Origin: JAJTFA01 sp051715425
GTDB taxonomy: Bacteria > Bacteroidota > Bacteroidia > UKL13-3
Length of the DNA: 64,000 nucleotides
Direction of reading: 5' to 3'
Assembly (NCBI GenBank): GCA_051715425.1
Contig: JBPXJS010000023.1
Coordinates: 1-64,000, forward strand
In this document: positions 52,794 to 62,701 of the stretch, piece after piece
Position numbering within the stretch: the stretch's first letter is position 1
Layout of the letters: each line of letters begins with the position of its first letter
The notes under the pieces: generated by a model
The model's database searches: none
What the model was told of the DNA's origin: nothing
Seen by the model: only the letters and a program-made list of their open reading frames with translations
Made by a program: the position numbers and the translations under genes

Positions 52794-55325
52794 TTAATTA
52801 ACAATATGTGTCTTTATCACTATATTACCCTTTTTGTTTCTGATATGAATAAAAAACACACCAGTTTGTGTTAACTGAATAGTCGCGCGATCAGGGTTTA
52901 CCTGCACATACTCTGCGGATACGGTTCTCCCTATCATGTCTTTTATCATAACATCGGCAATATCTTTAGCATCTATAGTTAGTATGCCATGAGAGGGGTT
53001 GGGGTACACCACAACAGGAAACTGTTCCCTTACTTTATTAAGCCCAATGGAAGAACTCAGCATAAAATAAGCAGGGCTTTTTGACTCCAGCTGATAGGCG
53101 CTGTTTGCTAAACGTATTTTCGCTTTCGAACTTGTGAGGGCCGGTGGTGTTGTCCAGTTGTAATTACCTGCTGTGGCAGCAACCGCACTTGCAATAACAC
53201 CATACAAGGTATCTTCAATCAACAATTCTATTCTCACTGAATCAACATTTGTTGCAGTCCACTTGATATAATCACCACTGCTACCCGGAGCAATTATCTC
53301 TCCCCCAACAGGTGAAGTCAGTTGTAATGTTCTTTCTGTAATTCCGCAACCAGAAGGGTTTGCTATCCAGGTCATATTGCTAAAATCAATACGGCATACA
53401 AAGTTCACACTATCAACAAACGGATTGCGGTTTCCCTGCAGTGAATAGATAAACTCATGTCTTGCAATTTCCCATGCATCTGGTAAATCATTAAAATGCC
53501 ATTGTTTTAATAAGGCAATATTTTGTTGTGATGGAATGGACCAGTTTCTGCCACCTATTCCGTGATAGGCTGTTGCCATATAAAATAATGCGCGGGCAGC
53601 ATCTCCCTTGTGTTCATCCCTTGGCTCATAAACTGTATTTCCATTGGCATCTGTACCAAGCTTACCCAAACCGGTTGGAGAAGTAAATGTAGGATTTACA
53701 ACAATTCCAAATGGGTGGTTGGAGCGTTTTCCATTTGCATTAGCCTGATCTGCCGGGAATAAATTGTGCAAATCATTGTATTCAGGTAATTCTTTTCCGC
53801 CCACAGGATCGTTAGGCCATGTGCCACCTGTATTGCTCGGCATCCAGCTTTGAGGGAAGGTATGCTCGCGGGTTTGTGTACCACTGTTTGTTCCTGTCCA
53901 CCATAAAAACGGTTCTTCGTAAACATATTGCATATTGGTGTAAACACAGCTTAAGGTTTTTTTGCCTCCTGAGGTATCCCGTGTTAAAAACGGATTGACA
54001 AAACGCCCAATGTACTGGCTGTAAAAAACAGTATCATGTGGGTTTGTTTTTTGTGAAAGCTGTGATACAAAATTGTTTTGGGTTGAATTAATTCCGTTGT
54101 AATAGCTTCCCATTGTTTTTCCGGTGGTGGTAACGGTTCCGGTTAGCGGAGAAGATGTTCTGTAATTTTCATAGCCGGCAGGACCATTCATGGCGAAAAC
54201 AGAAAAATAATAATCGGTATTGGCAAAAATATAGGTGGGAATATAGGTGGTGTCGGTTCCTATTCCTGCTACCTGAGCGTTTCCGATATAATCTCCGCGT
54301 TTATACGTTTGGCCATCTACAGGCACTTCTGTTACAGGTGAACCTTTTTTTCTGAGAATGAGATAACTTTCCGGTTTAGGGTTAGGCTGATTAAAAAGTA
54401 ACTTAAAACCGTATGCCGTAACGCCTGTAAACTGAATATTGGCAGGCTGCGCAGTTGGCTCCGAAGCATAACTGCCTCCAATGCCATACAAATAAATGAG
54501 GTAAGGATTTTTTTCCGCATCATTATTGGCTATGCTTAAAACCGCATGATGGCTTCCCGTTTGCGATGGCGTAAACTGAAGCGTAAAACCCGCTGAGCCA
54601 TTTGCCGGAATGGTGGTGGGCATATTATTAATGGTAAAGTCAGATGCATCATTTCCTGTAATGGTAAATCCTGTAATGGAAAGGGCATCAACCGTTCCTT
54701 TGTTTTCAATGGTATAATTTACCGATGAACTGTTTCCTACCACACTCACGGCTTCCTGTACCAATCTTTCTGTTCCCTGTTTCAACACCATAGTTGGGGT
54801 TGTTGCGGCCGGTGCAGCCTGAAGAACCACACTATCCAAAGCAATATTGCTTCCGCTAAGCTTTTCGGTATAAAAAAACCTGATAAACCTTGTTGCCGTA
54901 GCAGGAGTCTCTAAATAGCGTGTCATCGTTCCCGACATGGGTGAAGCTGTAGTGAAGCTGCGGAGTGTATTCCATGAATTGCCATCGGCAGATTCTTGTA
55001 CATTAAAAATGCCTGTGAAAGGTGGAGCTGGTGAAATGCCTGTGCCTTTAATCCAATAACTTAATGGCCCGGGCTTATCTGCAAACCAAATGGTAAGGTA
55101 TTCTCCGGTAGCATCCAGCCTGCATGCAATATTATCTCCCCCAACAGAATTGCTGCCACCGCTGTAAGTTAAATTACCGTTGGTTCCAAGGCCTGGTATC
55201 CACCCTGTTGGCGGGCTTGCAATACCTGGTGTTGAAAAGTTCCAAAAGGTTGGTAAGGTGGTTTGGGCCTGTGCACTCCATATGGTTTGAAAGCAAAGCA
55301 GGGCAACTAAAACTATTCTTCTCAT
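52794..55325 (-). CDS. T9SS-secreted endonuclease I family protein
   Basis: 843 residues. Signal peptide RRIVLVALLCFQTIWSAQAQ (cut after about 21), an N-terminal jelly-roll-like domain, a choice-of-anchor/DUF1573-like Ig domain (about 195-285, SVNYTIENKGTVDAL), a fibronectin-like part, then endonuclease I (about 405-660) with REHTFPQSWM, NDLHNLFPAD and NGKRSNHPFG, the beta-beta-alpha-metal nuclease pattern of EndA/NucM enzymes. An Ig-like domain and a Por/type A sorting domain (about 770-843, VVVYPNPSHGILTI, GVFFIHI) follow. It cuts extracellular DNA or RNA without sequence preference; nutrient scavenging or biofilm DNA turnover are likely uses. Confidence 0.9.
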   Translation of the reverse strand: MRRIVLVALLCFQTIWSAQAQTTLPTFWNFSTPGIASPPTGWIPGLGTNGNLTYSGGSNSVGGDNIACRLDATGEYLTIWFADKPGPLSYWIKGTGISPAPPFTGIFNVQESADGNSWNTLRSFTTASPMSGTMTRYLETPATATRFIRFFYTEKLSGSNIALDSVVLQAAPAATTPTMVLKQGTERLVQEAVSVVGNSSSVNYTIENKGTVDALSITGFTITGNDASDFTINNMPTTIPANGSAGFTLQFTPSQTGSHHAVLSIANNDAEKNPYLIYLYGIGGSYASEPTAQPANIQFTGVTAYGFKLLFNQPNPKPESYLILRKKGSPVTEVPVDGQTYKRGDYIGNAQVAGIGTDTTYIPTYIFANTDYYFSVFAMNGPAGYENYRTSSPLTGTVTTTGKTMGSYYNGINSTQNNFVSQLSQKTNPHDTVFYSQYIGRFVNPFLTRDTSGGKKTLSCVYTNMQYVYEEPFLWWTGTNSGTQTREHTFPQSWMPSNTGGTWPNDPVGGKELPEYNDLHNLFPADQANANGKRSNHPFGIVVNPTFTSPTGLGKLGTDANGNTVYEPRDEHKGDAARALFYMATAYHGIGGRNWSIPSQQNIALLKQWHFNDLPDAWEIARHEFIYSLQGNRNPFVDSVNFVCRIDFSNMTWIANPSGCGITERTLQLTSPVGGEIIAPGSSGDYIKWTATNVDSVRIELLIEDTLYGVIASAVAATAGNYNWTTPPALTSSKAKIRLANSAYQLESKSPAYFMLSSSIGLNKVREQFPVVVYPNPSHGILTIDAKDIADVMIKDMIGRTVSAEYVQVNPDRATIQLTQTGVFFIHIRNKKGNIVIKTHIVN

Positions 55326-55476
55326 TGTTGGTCATTTAACCTGCAACAATACAGTTATTTTGAGGTAACCCGGCACTTTTCCATGTAAAATTGTGTTTAA
55401 ATTTTTATTAGCACAAAGGTTAGTTTAAATAGCAAATTAGTATCAAATTTGTGCCTTCATTTTAATCTTTCGCCTT

Positions 55477-57717
55477 GTGACAGAACAAGTATCATCCAAA
55501 CAACTGGCTACTGTTGAGCAAGCCCAGCAATTGGGTCTCCGACCTGAAGAATTTGTTAAAATAACAGAGATTCTTGGCCGCACGCCAAATTTCACCGAAC
55601 TTAGTATATACTCTGTGATGTGGAGTGAACATTGTTCATACAAAAACAGCATTATCTGGCTAAAAACATTACCACGAGAAGGCAAAAATATGCTGGCAAA
55701 AGCGGGTGAAGAAAATGCAGGATTAATAGATATTGGTGATGGGCTTGCCTGTGCTTTTAAAATTGAATCTCACAACCATCCAAGTGCGTTGGAACCATAT
55801 CAGGGTGCAGCCACAGGGGTTGGCGGTATAAACCGCGATATATTTTCTATGGGTGCACGCCCTATTGCATGCCTTAACTCCCTTCGTTTTGGCAATATTG
55901 AAAACGAAAGAACCAAGTGGCTTGTGCGCGGAGTGGTTAAAGGTATTGGTAATTATGGCAATGCTTTTGGCATTCCTACTGTTGGTGGTGAGGTGTATTT
56001 TGATGATTGTTACCAGATCAACCCTTTGGTAAATGCCATGAGTGTAGGTATTGCAAAGGTTGGAACCACGGTAAGTGCAATTGCAGAGGGAATAGGTAAC
56101 CCCGTTTATATTTACGGTTCGGCTACAGGAAAAGATGGTATACACGGTGCTGCGTTTGCATCAAAAGATATTAATGAAGACTCCGCCAAGGATCTTCCCT
56201 CAGTTCAGGTTGGAGATCCGTTCTGGGAGAAACTTATTTTGGAAGCTACCATGGAGCTGATTGAAACAGGTGGCGTTGTTGGTATGCAGGATATGGGAGC
56301 CGCGGGTATTACCTGCTCAACAAGTGAAATGAGCGCCAAAAGCGGAACCGGAATGAAAGTTTGGCTTGATAAAGTTCCCATGCGCCAGGCCGACATGAAA
56401 GACTGGGAGATCCTTTTAAGTGAATCTCAGGAACGCATGTTGGTTATTGTAAAAAAAGGATTTGAAAAACAATTTGAGCAAATTTTTGAAAAGTGGGATC
56501 TCACCTTTGCACAAATAGGCGAAGTAACCGATACCGGTAGGGTTCAGTATTATATGCACAATGAACTGGTGGCCGATATACCTGGTGAAAGTTTGGTGTT
56601 GGGTGGTGGTGCTCCTGTATACAAAAGAGAATATACAGAACCTGCATATTTCTCTGAAATTGCATCATTCCGTATGGAACAAATCCCTGATTGCTCCCTT
56701 GAAAATGCACGCCAGATAGCAGAAAGATTGGCTGCCCATCCAAATATTTGCTCCAGAAGGTGGGTTTACAACCAATACGATTCTATGGTTGGTACCATAA
56801 ACCAAACAACCAACGCACCAAGCGATGCGGCCGTAGTTAAAGTGAAAGGAACGGATAAATCCATTGCCATGACAACTGATTGCAACAGCCGTTATGTGTA
56901 TGCCGACCCTTTTACAGGAGCTATGATTGCGGTGAGCGAAGCTGCAAGAAACCTGGTTTGCTCTGGAGCAGAACCGGCTGCGGTAACCAATTGCCTTAAT
57001 TTTGGCAACCCTTATAATCCGGAAGTTTATTATCAGTTTGTATATGCTATTAAAGGAATGGGTGAAGCTTGCAAAAAATTTGATACTCCGGTAACCGGAG
57101 GTAATGTAAGCTTTTACAACCAGAGCAGTGATAATGATGCTGTGTTTCCAACGCCAACTATTGGAATGGTTGGGTTAATACGTGATAACAAAAAACACAT
57201 GACCATGCACTTTAAACAATCTGGTGACCAGATTTACCTGATTGGGCAGTCGAGAAATGATATCGCATCTTCGCAATACCTCGTTTCTGAACATGGCATA
57301 CAGCATTCCCCTGCTCCTTCATTCCACCTTGATGAAGAATTCAATATTCAGCAGGCCGTAAGCAAAATAATTTCTGCAGATTTGGCAAGCTCGGCTCACG
57401 ACACAAGTGAGGGCGGGCTATTTACCTGCCTGCTTGAAAGTGCTATGGAAAACAACCTTGGTTTTTCTATTCAGAAACCTAATGGAGAAATAAGAAATGA
57501 TGCTTACTTATTTGGCGAAGCTCAAAGCCGTATAGTGGTTTCAGTAGAAAAAAACAAAGCCACCCAACTGGAGGCATTGCTCGCCCAACTTGGTGTTCAC
57601 TTTGAAAAAACAGGAGAAGTAACCTCAGGAAAAATTAGTGTAGAGGGTGTTGATTTTGGAACTGTTGACTCGTACAAAAACAACTACCAAACATCTTTGG
57701 AAAAATACCTGGCATAA
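55477..57717 (+). CDS. purL: Phosphoribosylformylglycinamidine synthase subunit PurL
   Basis: ATP-dependent conversion of FGAR and glutamine-derived ammonia to FGAM in purine synthesis, with PurS and PurQ (not in this window). 746 residues, the small PurL form. Visible: WSEHCSYKNS (about 49-58), ESHNHPSALEPYQGAATGVGG with catalytic His (about 93-113), MGARPIA, GGEVYFDDCY, DMGAAGITCS, the second half AMTTDCNSRYVYADP and VTGGNVSFYNQ. The GTG start at 55477 is the only candidate close to the conserved beginning. A near-consensus -7 element (CAAATTTG at 55444-55451) lies 25 bases upstream. Confidence 0.97.
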   Translation: MTEQVSSKQLATVEQAQQLGLRPEEFVKITEILGRTPNFTELSIYSVMWSEHCSYKNSIIWLKTLPREGKNMLAKAGEENAGLIDIGDGLACAFKIESHNHPSALEPYQGAATGVGGINRDIFSMGARPIACLNSLRFGNIENERTKWLVRGVVKGIGNYGNAFGIPTVGGEVYFDDCYQINPLVNAMSVGIAKVGTTVSAIAEGIGNPVYIYGSATGKDGIHGAAFASKDINEDSAKDLPSVQVGDPFWEKLILEATMELIETGGVVGMQDMGAAGITCSTSEMSAKSGTGMKVWLDKVPMRQADMKDWEILLSESQERMLVIVKKGFEKQFEQIFEKWDLTFAQIGEVTDTGRVQYYMHNELVADIPGESLVLGGGAPVYKREYTEPAYFSEIASFRMEQIPDCSLENARQIAERLAAHPNICSRRWVYNQYDSMVGTINQTTNAPSDAAVVKVKGTDKSIAMTTDCNSRYVYADPFTGAMIAVSEAARNLVCSGAEPAAVTNCLNFGNPYNPEVYYQFVYAIKGMGEACKKFDTPVTGGNVSFYNQSSDNDAVFPTPTIGMVGLIRDNKKHMTMHFKQSGDQIYLIGQSRNDIASSQYLVSEHGIQHSPAPSFHLDEEFNIQQAVSKIISADLASSAHDTSEGGLFTCLLESAMENNLGFSIQKPNGEIRNDAYLFGEAQSRIVVSVEKNKATQLEALLAQLGVHFEKTGEVTSGKISVEGVDFGTVDSYKNNYQTSLEKYLA

Positions 57718-57822
57718 TCATTTGTCAATTTACGGTAAACCGGCATATTTGTTAGTGCTTCCAAGTGATTGTTGTATATTGCGAATATATACACGTTTAC
57801 AGCGAAAAACCAACCGCTAATC

Positions 57823-59577
57823 ATGTCGATTCATTTTAATCCTTTTGCCATTACCCTGCTCATGTCAGGGGTCACTACCCTTTTTCTGGGCTTCCTGATT
57901 CTGCAGCGCTTGGGTGGTGCTGCAAAATGGTTTGGCGTGGTTATGTCATTTATTGCTTTGTGGTCTATTACGTATTCTTTTGAGCTTGCCAGCGGTGATC
58001 TGGATCAGATGCTGTTCTGGATTAATATGGAATATATTGGCATTGCCACACTTCCCGCGTTATGGCTTGTGTTTACTATCAAATATACCGGAAACTCGCG
58101 CTGGCTCACTTTAAGAAACCTGATTCTTATTTTTATTTTTCCTGTAATCGGCCTGGCGCTGGTATGGACTAATCCTTATCATCATTTTCATTATGAAAAG
58201 GTAGGTATTGACAACAGCGGACCTTTTCCATTACTTGCAATTACTCCAGGTTTCTGGTACCATATTCATACCGTTTATTTTTATTTTTTGCTGGCACTTG
58301 GTAATTATCTCCTTATTGATCATTATAAAAAAGCAGATATCATATACAGGAGGCAAAATATCTCCATTGTTATTGCCTCTTTTATTCCCTGGCTTATCAA
58401 TGTGGTTTACCTCAGTGGCATTCGCCCTTTTGGTCATATAGATTTAACACCATATGCTTTTATTCTCACATCTTTGGTTATAGGCATTGGTTTATTGCGT
58501 TTCAACCTGTTTAGTATTGTACCTCTTGCTTACGAAAAAGTAATTGCAAGTATGAATGATGGCATGCTCATCCTTGATGCTTATAACAGAATTATAGATG
58601 CCAACCGGGGAATGATGACGGTAACAGCAACCAAAGAACGCAGCATGGTAGGTAAATACCTCGAAGATATTCTTAGTGATGAAAACGAGCTGTATTTGAG
58701 GATCAGAAATCAATTCTATGGTAAATTTGAGTATCATTTTAACAACAGGCTTTTTGAAGTAGATATTAGCCATATTTCTGATAAAAATGCCACTCATAAA
58801 GGAACCTTGCTTGTTTTTCGGGATATCACAGAAAGCCATGAGGCACGGGATCTGCTGTTAAGACAATCACTTGAATTATCAGAACTGAATAAAACAAAAG
58901 ATAAAATATTCTCCATTATTTCACACGACCTTAGAAGCCCGCTTGCCAGTTTATCCAGTATGATCAGCATGACAAGAGAGGGGAATATTACCGCAGAAGA
59001 GTTTAAGTCTTTTCTTCCGGTAATGTCGGAAAATGTAGATTACACATCGGGTTTGATAGAAAACTTATTGCACTGGTCACGAAGCCAGCTAAAGGGCGAA
59101 AAACCAAGGACTGAGCTTTTTGATATCAAAGAACTGATCAAAAGAGAAATTACTTACTTTGAAAAATCTGCCACAGCAAAAGAAGTAACCTTGCGTGACG
59201 AAACCTTTGATAAAACCTATGTTTTTGCAGATAAAGATATGATCCAGCTGGTTTTAAGAAACCTTATTTCCAACGCTATAAAATTCTGCAGAAAAGGAGA
59301 TCATGTTAGTATTACCAGTCAAATAAACGCCCATGAGATAACCATTTGCATTGATGACACCGGAATTGGCATGAGTGACAAAACCCTGGAGAAACTTTTC
59401 GGATATGAAACATTTACTACCAGAGGAACTGCCAATGAAGCTGGAACAGGTCTTGGACTAATGGTTTGCCGCGATTTTATAGAGAAAAATAACGGAAAAA
59501 TATGGGCAACAAGTGAGCTGGAAAAAGGGAGCCGTTTTTGCTTTTCCTTACCCGGCAGCAGCGGTAATAAAAGCTGA
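57823..59577 (+). CDS. 7TM-PAS sensor histidine kinase
   Basis: 584 residues. Seven TM helices (about 8-215) of the His_kinase_N_7TM type, a PAS domain (about 235-345: MNDGMLILDAYNRIIDANRG, LVFRDITESHEARD), a HisKA domain with the H box SIISHDLRSPLAS (His368), and an HATPase_c domain with N box NLISNAIKFC, G1 DDTGIGMS and G2 GTGLGLMV. A cytoplasmic kinase with a membrane sensor of a small, likely hydrophobic ligand or membrane state. No response regulator is adjacent, so it is an orphan. The ATG at 57823 puts the first TM at residue ~8. Confidence 0.93.
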   Translation: MSIHFNPFAITLLMSGVTTLFLGFLILQRLGGAAKWFGVVMSFIALWSITYSFELASGDLDQMLFWINMEYIGIATLPALWLVFTIKYTGNSRWLTLRNLILIFIFPVIGLALVWTNPYHHFHYEKVGIDNSGPFPLLAITPGFWYHIHTVYFYFLLALGNYLLIDHYKKADIIYRRQNISIVIASFIPWLINVVYLSGIRPFGHIDLTPYAFILTSLVIGIGLLRFNLFSIVPLAYEKVIASMNDGMLILDAYNRIIDANRGMMTVTATKERSMVGKYLEDILSDENELYLRIRNQFYGKFEYHFNNRLFEVDISHISDKNATHKGTLLVFRDITESHEARDLLLRQSLELSELNKTKDKIFSIISHDLRSPLASLSSMISMTREGNITAEEFKSFLPVMSENVDYTSGLIENLLHWSRSQLKGEKPRTELFDIKELIKREITYFEKSATAKEVTLRDETFDKTYVFADKDMIQLVLRNLISNAIKFCRKGDHVSITSQINAHEITICIDDTGIGMSDKTLEKLFGYETFTTRGTANEAGTGLGLMVCRDFIEKNNGKIWATSELEKGSRFCFSLPGSSGNKS

Positions 59578-59671
59578 TTTATCATTATAAAATCCACCCC
59601 CGGCAACCTGCCGTTTACCGACATTGTTTTGCCTGTTACCTAATTCCGGGTATATAATAAATACCGATGCT

Positions 59672-59679
59672 TACTTTTG
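59672..59679 (+). promoter_or_regulatory. -7 element TACTTTTG of the LiaF-like operon
   Basis: Perfect TAnnTTTG 20 bases before the ATG at 59700; no -33 TTG at normal spacing. Confidence 0.5.
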
Positions 59680-59699
59680 TATTGCATTAATAAACAGGA

Positions 59700-60443
59700 A
59701 TGAATACAGAAATGATTGATCGCCCAAGCCGATATTCACACAGGCACCACCCTGCAGGTAAAGTACTTGCCGGATTGTTGGTGGTTGTTACAGGTATTGC
59801 ATTACTTGCGCGCGAATTTGGCGTGTCTCTTCCCTCGTGGTTATTTACCTGGGAAATGTTTCTGATTGTATTGGGATTTTACATTGGATTTAAACATATG
59901 TTTCAAAACCCCGGATGGATTATACTGGTGTTAATCGGATCAGGTTTTATAGTGGATAATATTTATCCTGGATTGAGTTTTGAAAAATACTTTTGGCCTG
60001 TTCTGATCATCCTGATTGGCATTTTAATCATATTTAAGCCCTCCAGGAAGTTCCGAAAAAAACACGATATGCTATTTATGGCCAATTGTGCAACTGAACA
60101 GGATCACCCGGAAAACAAGCTGGAAACGGTGGCGCTATTCGGTGGTGTTAAGAAAAATATTATCTGTAAAGATTTCAGGCAAGGAGAAGTTACCTGCATT
60201 TTTGGTGGTGCCGAGCTAAATATGAGCAAGGCCGATTTTAATGGCAGGGCGGAGATTGAATTAACGCAAATTTTTGGTGGCACAAAGTTGATTATTCCGG
60301 CTGATTGGGAGGTGCAGAGTGAGGTTGTGGCGATACTTGGAGGGGTGGAAGATAAAAGACCGGAAGCAAAAGAAACCTCTGGAAAAGTATTGGTACTAAA
60401 GGGTACCGTGGTTTTCGGAGGTATAGATATTAAGAGCTATTAA
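59700..60443 (+). CDS. LiaF-like membrane protein
   Basis: 247 residues. Four short TM helices (about 20-38, 45-63, 70-88, 97-115, with GWIILVLIGSGFIVDN) followed by a repeated beta-rich cytoplasmic-side domain with ETVALFGGVKKNI, EVTCIFGGAELNM, QIFGGTKLIIP and AILGGVEDK, i.e. four FGG-type strands as in LiaF/VraT-like proteins. In Firmicutes LiaF silences the LiaRS cell-envelope stress system; here a LytS/LytTR pair three genes on fills that place. The ATG at 59700 follows the promoter. Confidence 0.85.
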   Translation: MNTEMIDRPSRYSHRHHPAGKVLAGLLVVVTGIALLAREFGVSLPSWLFTWEMFLIVLGFYIGFKHMFQNPGWIILVLIGSGFIVDNIYPGLSFEKYFWPVLIILIGILIIFKPSRKFRKKHDMLFMANCATEQDHPENKLETVALFGGVKKNIICKDFRQGEVTCIFGGAELNMSKADFNGRAEIELTQIFGGTKLIIPADWEVQSEVVAILGGVEDKRPEAKETSGKVLVLKGTVVFGGIDIKSY

Positions 60444-60473
60444 ACCTACATAAAGCACACTAAACCCACATTT

Positions 60474-60830
60474 ATGAACTGGTATATTGCACAATTGGTA
60501 TTTAATATTCAGATAGGAGAGCAAAACCGCTCCCAGTTTGATGAGCAGGTAAGGCTCATAGAAGCCAATAATGAACATGAAGCTTTCATTAAGGCTAGGC
60601 TTCTTGGCGGAAGAGAAGAGTACGAATTTGAAAACAGCGACTTACACACGGTTTACTGGAAGTTTATTGATGTAGTCTCTTTAAAAAAAATAGACTCGTT
60701 TAAAGACGGCCTTGAATTATGCTCACGCATTCAGGAGGAGGAGGAACCTCAACAACATATTAATTACCTGCATGAGCGTGCACAACAAATGGAGCTTTCC
60801 TACCACACCCCGGAATCTGTTAGTTTGTGA
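60474..60830 (+). CDS. DUF4288 family protein
   Basis: 118 residues: NWYIAQLVFNIQIGEQNRSQFDEQVRL, a helix with ANNEHEAFIKARLLG, and LHTVYWKFIDVVSLKKID, matching DUF4288. Function unknown. It starts 30 bases after the LiaF-like gene and overlaps the next gene's GTG by 4 bases (GTGA), so it is coupled to the kinase gene. Confidence 0.83.
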   Translation: MNWYIAQLVFNIQIGEQNRSQFDEQVRLIEANNEHEAFIKARLLGGREEYEFENSDLHTVYWKFIDVVSLKKIDSFKDGLELCSRIQEEEEPQQHINYLHERAQQMELSYHTPESVSL

Positions 60831-61861
60831 GGGTTTATGATATTACATTCCGGCAGGTTCTGATCACCTTTACCACATGGTGGATACTCTGGTTGGTTCT
60901 TCATTATTTTGTTGTTCATTATTATGGCATAAACTCCGGAGCGGCCATAACCGACTCTGTGGTTAATACCATACTGCTTACCCTTACAGCGGTTGGAATT
61001 TATAATACCCTTCGTTTTTACAGACCCGCCCGGGGCAATGTGATTTACCTGCGCATCTGGGCTGTATTGCATAGTATTACACTGCTTTTTCTTCACCGCT
61101 GGCTGGCCACTCAACTGCACCCTGACGCTGCCTATCTGCACTTTCTGGATCAATCTATGCCTATACGGTTTTGTTATATGCTTTTAATGACAGCCATTAT
61201 TACCATTCTTAACGCCTTGTGGTTTGTAATGGAAGAGGAGCGGGAAAAGCAGGCGCGGCAAATTTCTGCTACGCAAATGGCACGCGAAGCCGAGTTAAGT
61301 AAGCTAAGGCAACAACTGCAACCACATTTTCTTTTTAACAGCCTGAACAGTATTAACGCCCTTGTTGGAACAAAACCTGAAGAGGCAAGGAAAATGATTC
61401 ATCAACTAAGTGATTTTTTACGTGGTACCTTACGTAAAGATGATCAGCAACTGGTGCCACTAAAGGATGAATTACATCACCTGAAACTTTACCTTGATAT
61501 AGAAAAAGTTCGTTTTGGGCACCGTCTGCAAACAATTGTTATTCATGATGAGAAAAGTGATGAAATGATGCTTCCTTCTCTTTTACTCCAACCTGTTGTT
61601 GAAAATGCCATTAAATTCGGTTTATATGATACAACGGAATCTATAACCATAAAAATTACCGCCACTACCTCTTCTCATATGCTTGAAATCAGGGTTGAAA
61701 ACCCCTTTGATGAAGCCACCTCAAAGCCAAAAGAAGGAACCGGATTTGGCCTTACCTCTATTCAGCGAAGGTTATATTTGCTTTATGCAAGAAATGATTT
61801 GTTGCAAACCACAGAGCATGAAAACTTATTTATTACCACAATAAAAATTCCACAGCCATGA
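60827..61861 (+). CDS. LytS-type sensor histidine kinase
   Basis: 344 residues. About four TM helices (18-35, 48-64, 80-96, 118-137), a cytoplasmic helix, the His_kinase motif QPHFLFNSLNSINAL with His167, and an HATPase_c domain (PVVENAIKFGLY, GTGFGLTSIQRRL). GTG start, overlapping the DUF4288 stop. It overlaps the response regulator by 4 bases (ATGA). By position in this operon it should sense envelope stress or the LiaF-like protein itself. Confidence 0.92.
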   Translation: MRVYDITFRQVLITFTTWWILWLVLHYFVVHYYGINSGAAITDSVVNTILLTLTAVGIYNTLRFYRPARGNVIYLRIWAVLHSITLLFLHRWLATQLHPDAAYLHFLDQSMPIRFCYMLLMTAIITILNALWFVMEEEREKQARQISATQMAREAELSKLRQQLQPHFLFNSLNSINALVGTKPEEARKMIHQLSDFLRGTLRKDDQQLVPLKDELHHLKLYLDIEKVRFGHRLQTIVIHDEKSDEMMLPSLLLQPVVENAIKFGLYDTTESITIKITATTSSHMLEIRVENPFDEATSKPKEGTGFGLTSIQRRLYLLYARNDLLQTTEHENLFITTIKIPQP

Positions 61862-62601
61862 TAAAAGTTGTTATTATTGATGATGAACCGCTGGCACGGT
61901 CTATTGTACTTGAATACCTGCAATCTTATGAGCAAATTCAGGTAATGCAGGAATGTAATGATGGTTTTGAAGGACTTAAAGCAATACAACAGCACCAACC
62001 GGATCTGATTTTTCTCGATATTCAGATGCCCAAAATAAATGGTTTTGAAATGCTTGAATTAATTGAACAACCTCCTGCCGTAATTTTCACAACTGCATTT
62101 GATGAGTTTGCCATGAAAGCATTTGATGCCAGTGCTGTTGATTATTTATTAAAACCATTTGGCAAAGACCGTTTTGATAAAGCGCTTCAAAAATGGCTTC
62201 AACAAACCCAAACTGAAACACCACAGCGTGCGGTGGAACAATTACTAAATAACTCACAAAAACAACCGGAGGAACAACAACGTGTGGTAGTAAAAAACGG
62301 GAGTAATATCCGCATTATTCCCGTTACTGATATTTTTTACTTTGAAGCTTATGACGATTACGTAAAAATTTTCACCAAAGACGGTTACACCCTAAAGAAA
62401 AAAACCATGAGCCATTTTGAGCAGGTGCTAGACCCTTCTCAGTTTGTTCGTGTACACCGTTCATTTATCGTTCAGATCCCACAGATTACCAAAATTGAGC
62501 CCTATGAGAAAGACGGCCATATAGCCTTGTTAAAGAACGGTGCCAAAATTCCGCTTAGCAGAAGTGGATACAGCAGATTAAAAGAAGTGCTCGGGGTATA
62601 G
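61858..62601 (+). CDS. LytTR-family response regulator
   Basis: 247 residues: receiver with DDEPLA (9-14), phosphoacceptor in LIFLDIQMPKING (Asp at about 55), LLKPFGKDRF; LytTR domain (about 145-245) with RVVVKNGSNIRIIPV, DIFYFEAYDDYVKI and QFVRVHRSFIVQI. Overlaps its kinase by 4 bases. Binding sites were not identified. It is followed by a bidirectional terminator. Confidence 0.94.
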   Translation: MIKVVIIDDEPLARSIVLEYLQSYEQIQVMQECNDGFEGLKAIQQHQPDLIFLDIQMPKINGFEMLELIEQPPAVIFTTAFDEFAMKAFDASAVDYLLKPFGKDRFDKALQKWLQQTQTETPQRAVEQLLNNSQKQPEEQQRVVVKNGSNIRIIPVTDIFYFEAYDDYVKIFTKDGYTLKKKTMSHFEQVLDPSQFVRVHRSFIVQIPQITKIEPYEKDGHIALLKNGAKIPLSRSGYSRLKEVLGV

Positions 62602-62651
62602 TTGTTACCCCTTAACCAAACAAGCTTTTTCCTGATCATATTACCCATAAA

Positions 62652-62686
62652 AAAACCCGGCCTCATAGAAGCCGGGTTTTCTTTTT
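62652..62686. terminator. Bidirectional terminator between convergent genes
   Basis: AAAACCCGGC (62652-62661) and GCCGGGTTTT (62671-62680), 9-base loop, followed by CTTTTT on the plus strand; A-rich on the other side, so it can also serve the minus-strand gene at 62702. Confidence 0.85.
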
Positions 62687-62701
62687 ATTGGTAAAGTATG
62701 A

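Noticed and set aside
59601..59613. Hairpin CGGCA-ACC-TGCCG as terminator of the 7TM kinase gene
   Set aside because: Only a 5-bp stem with a poor T run; too weak to list.
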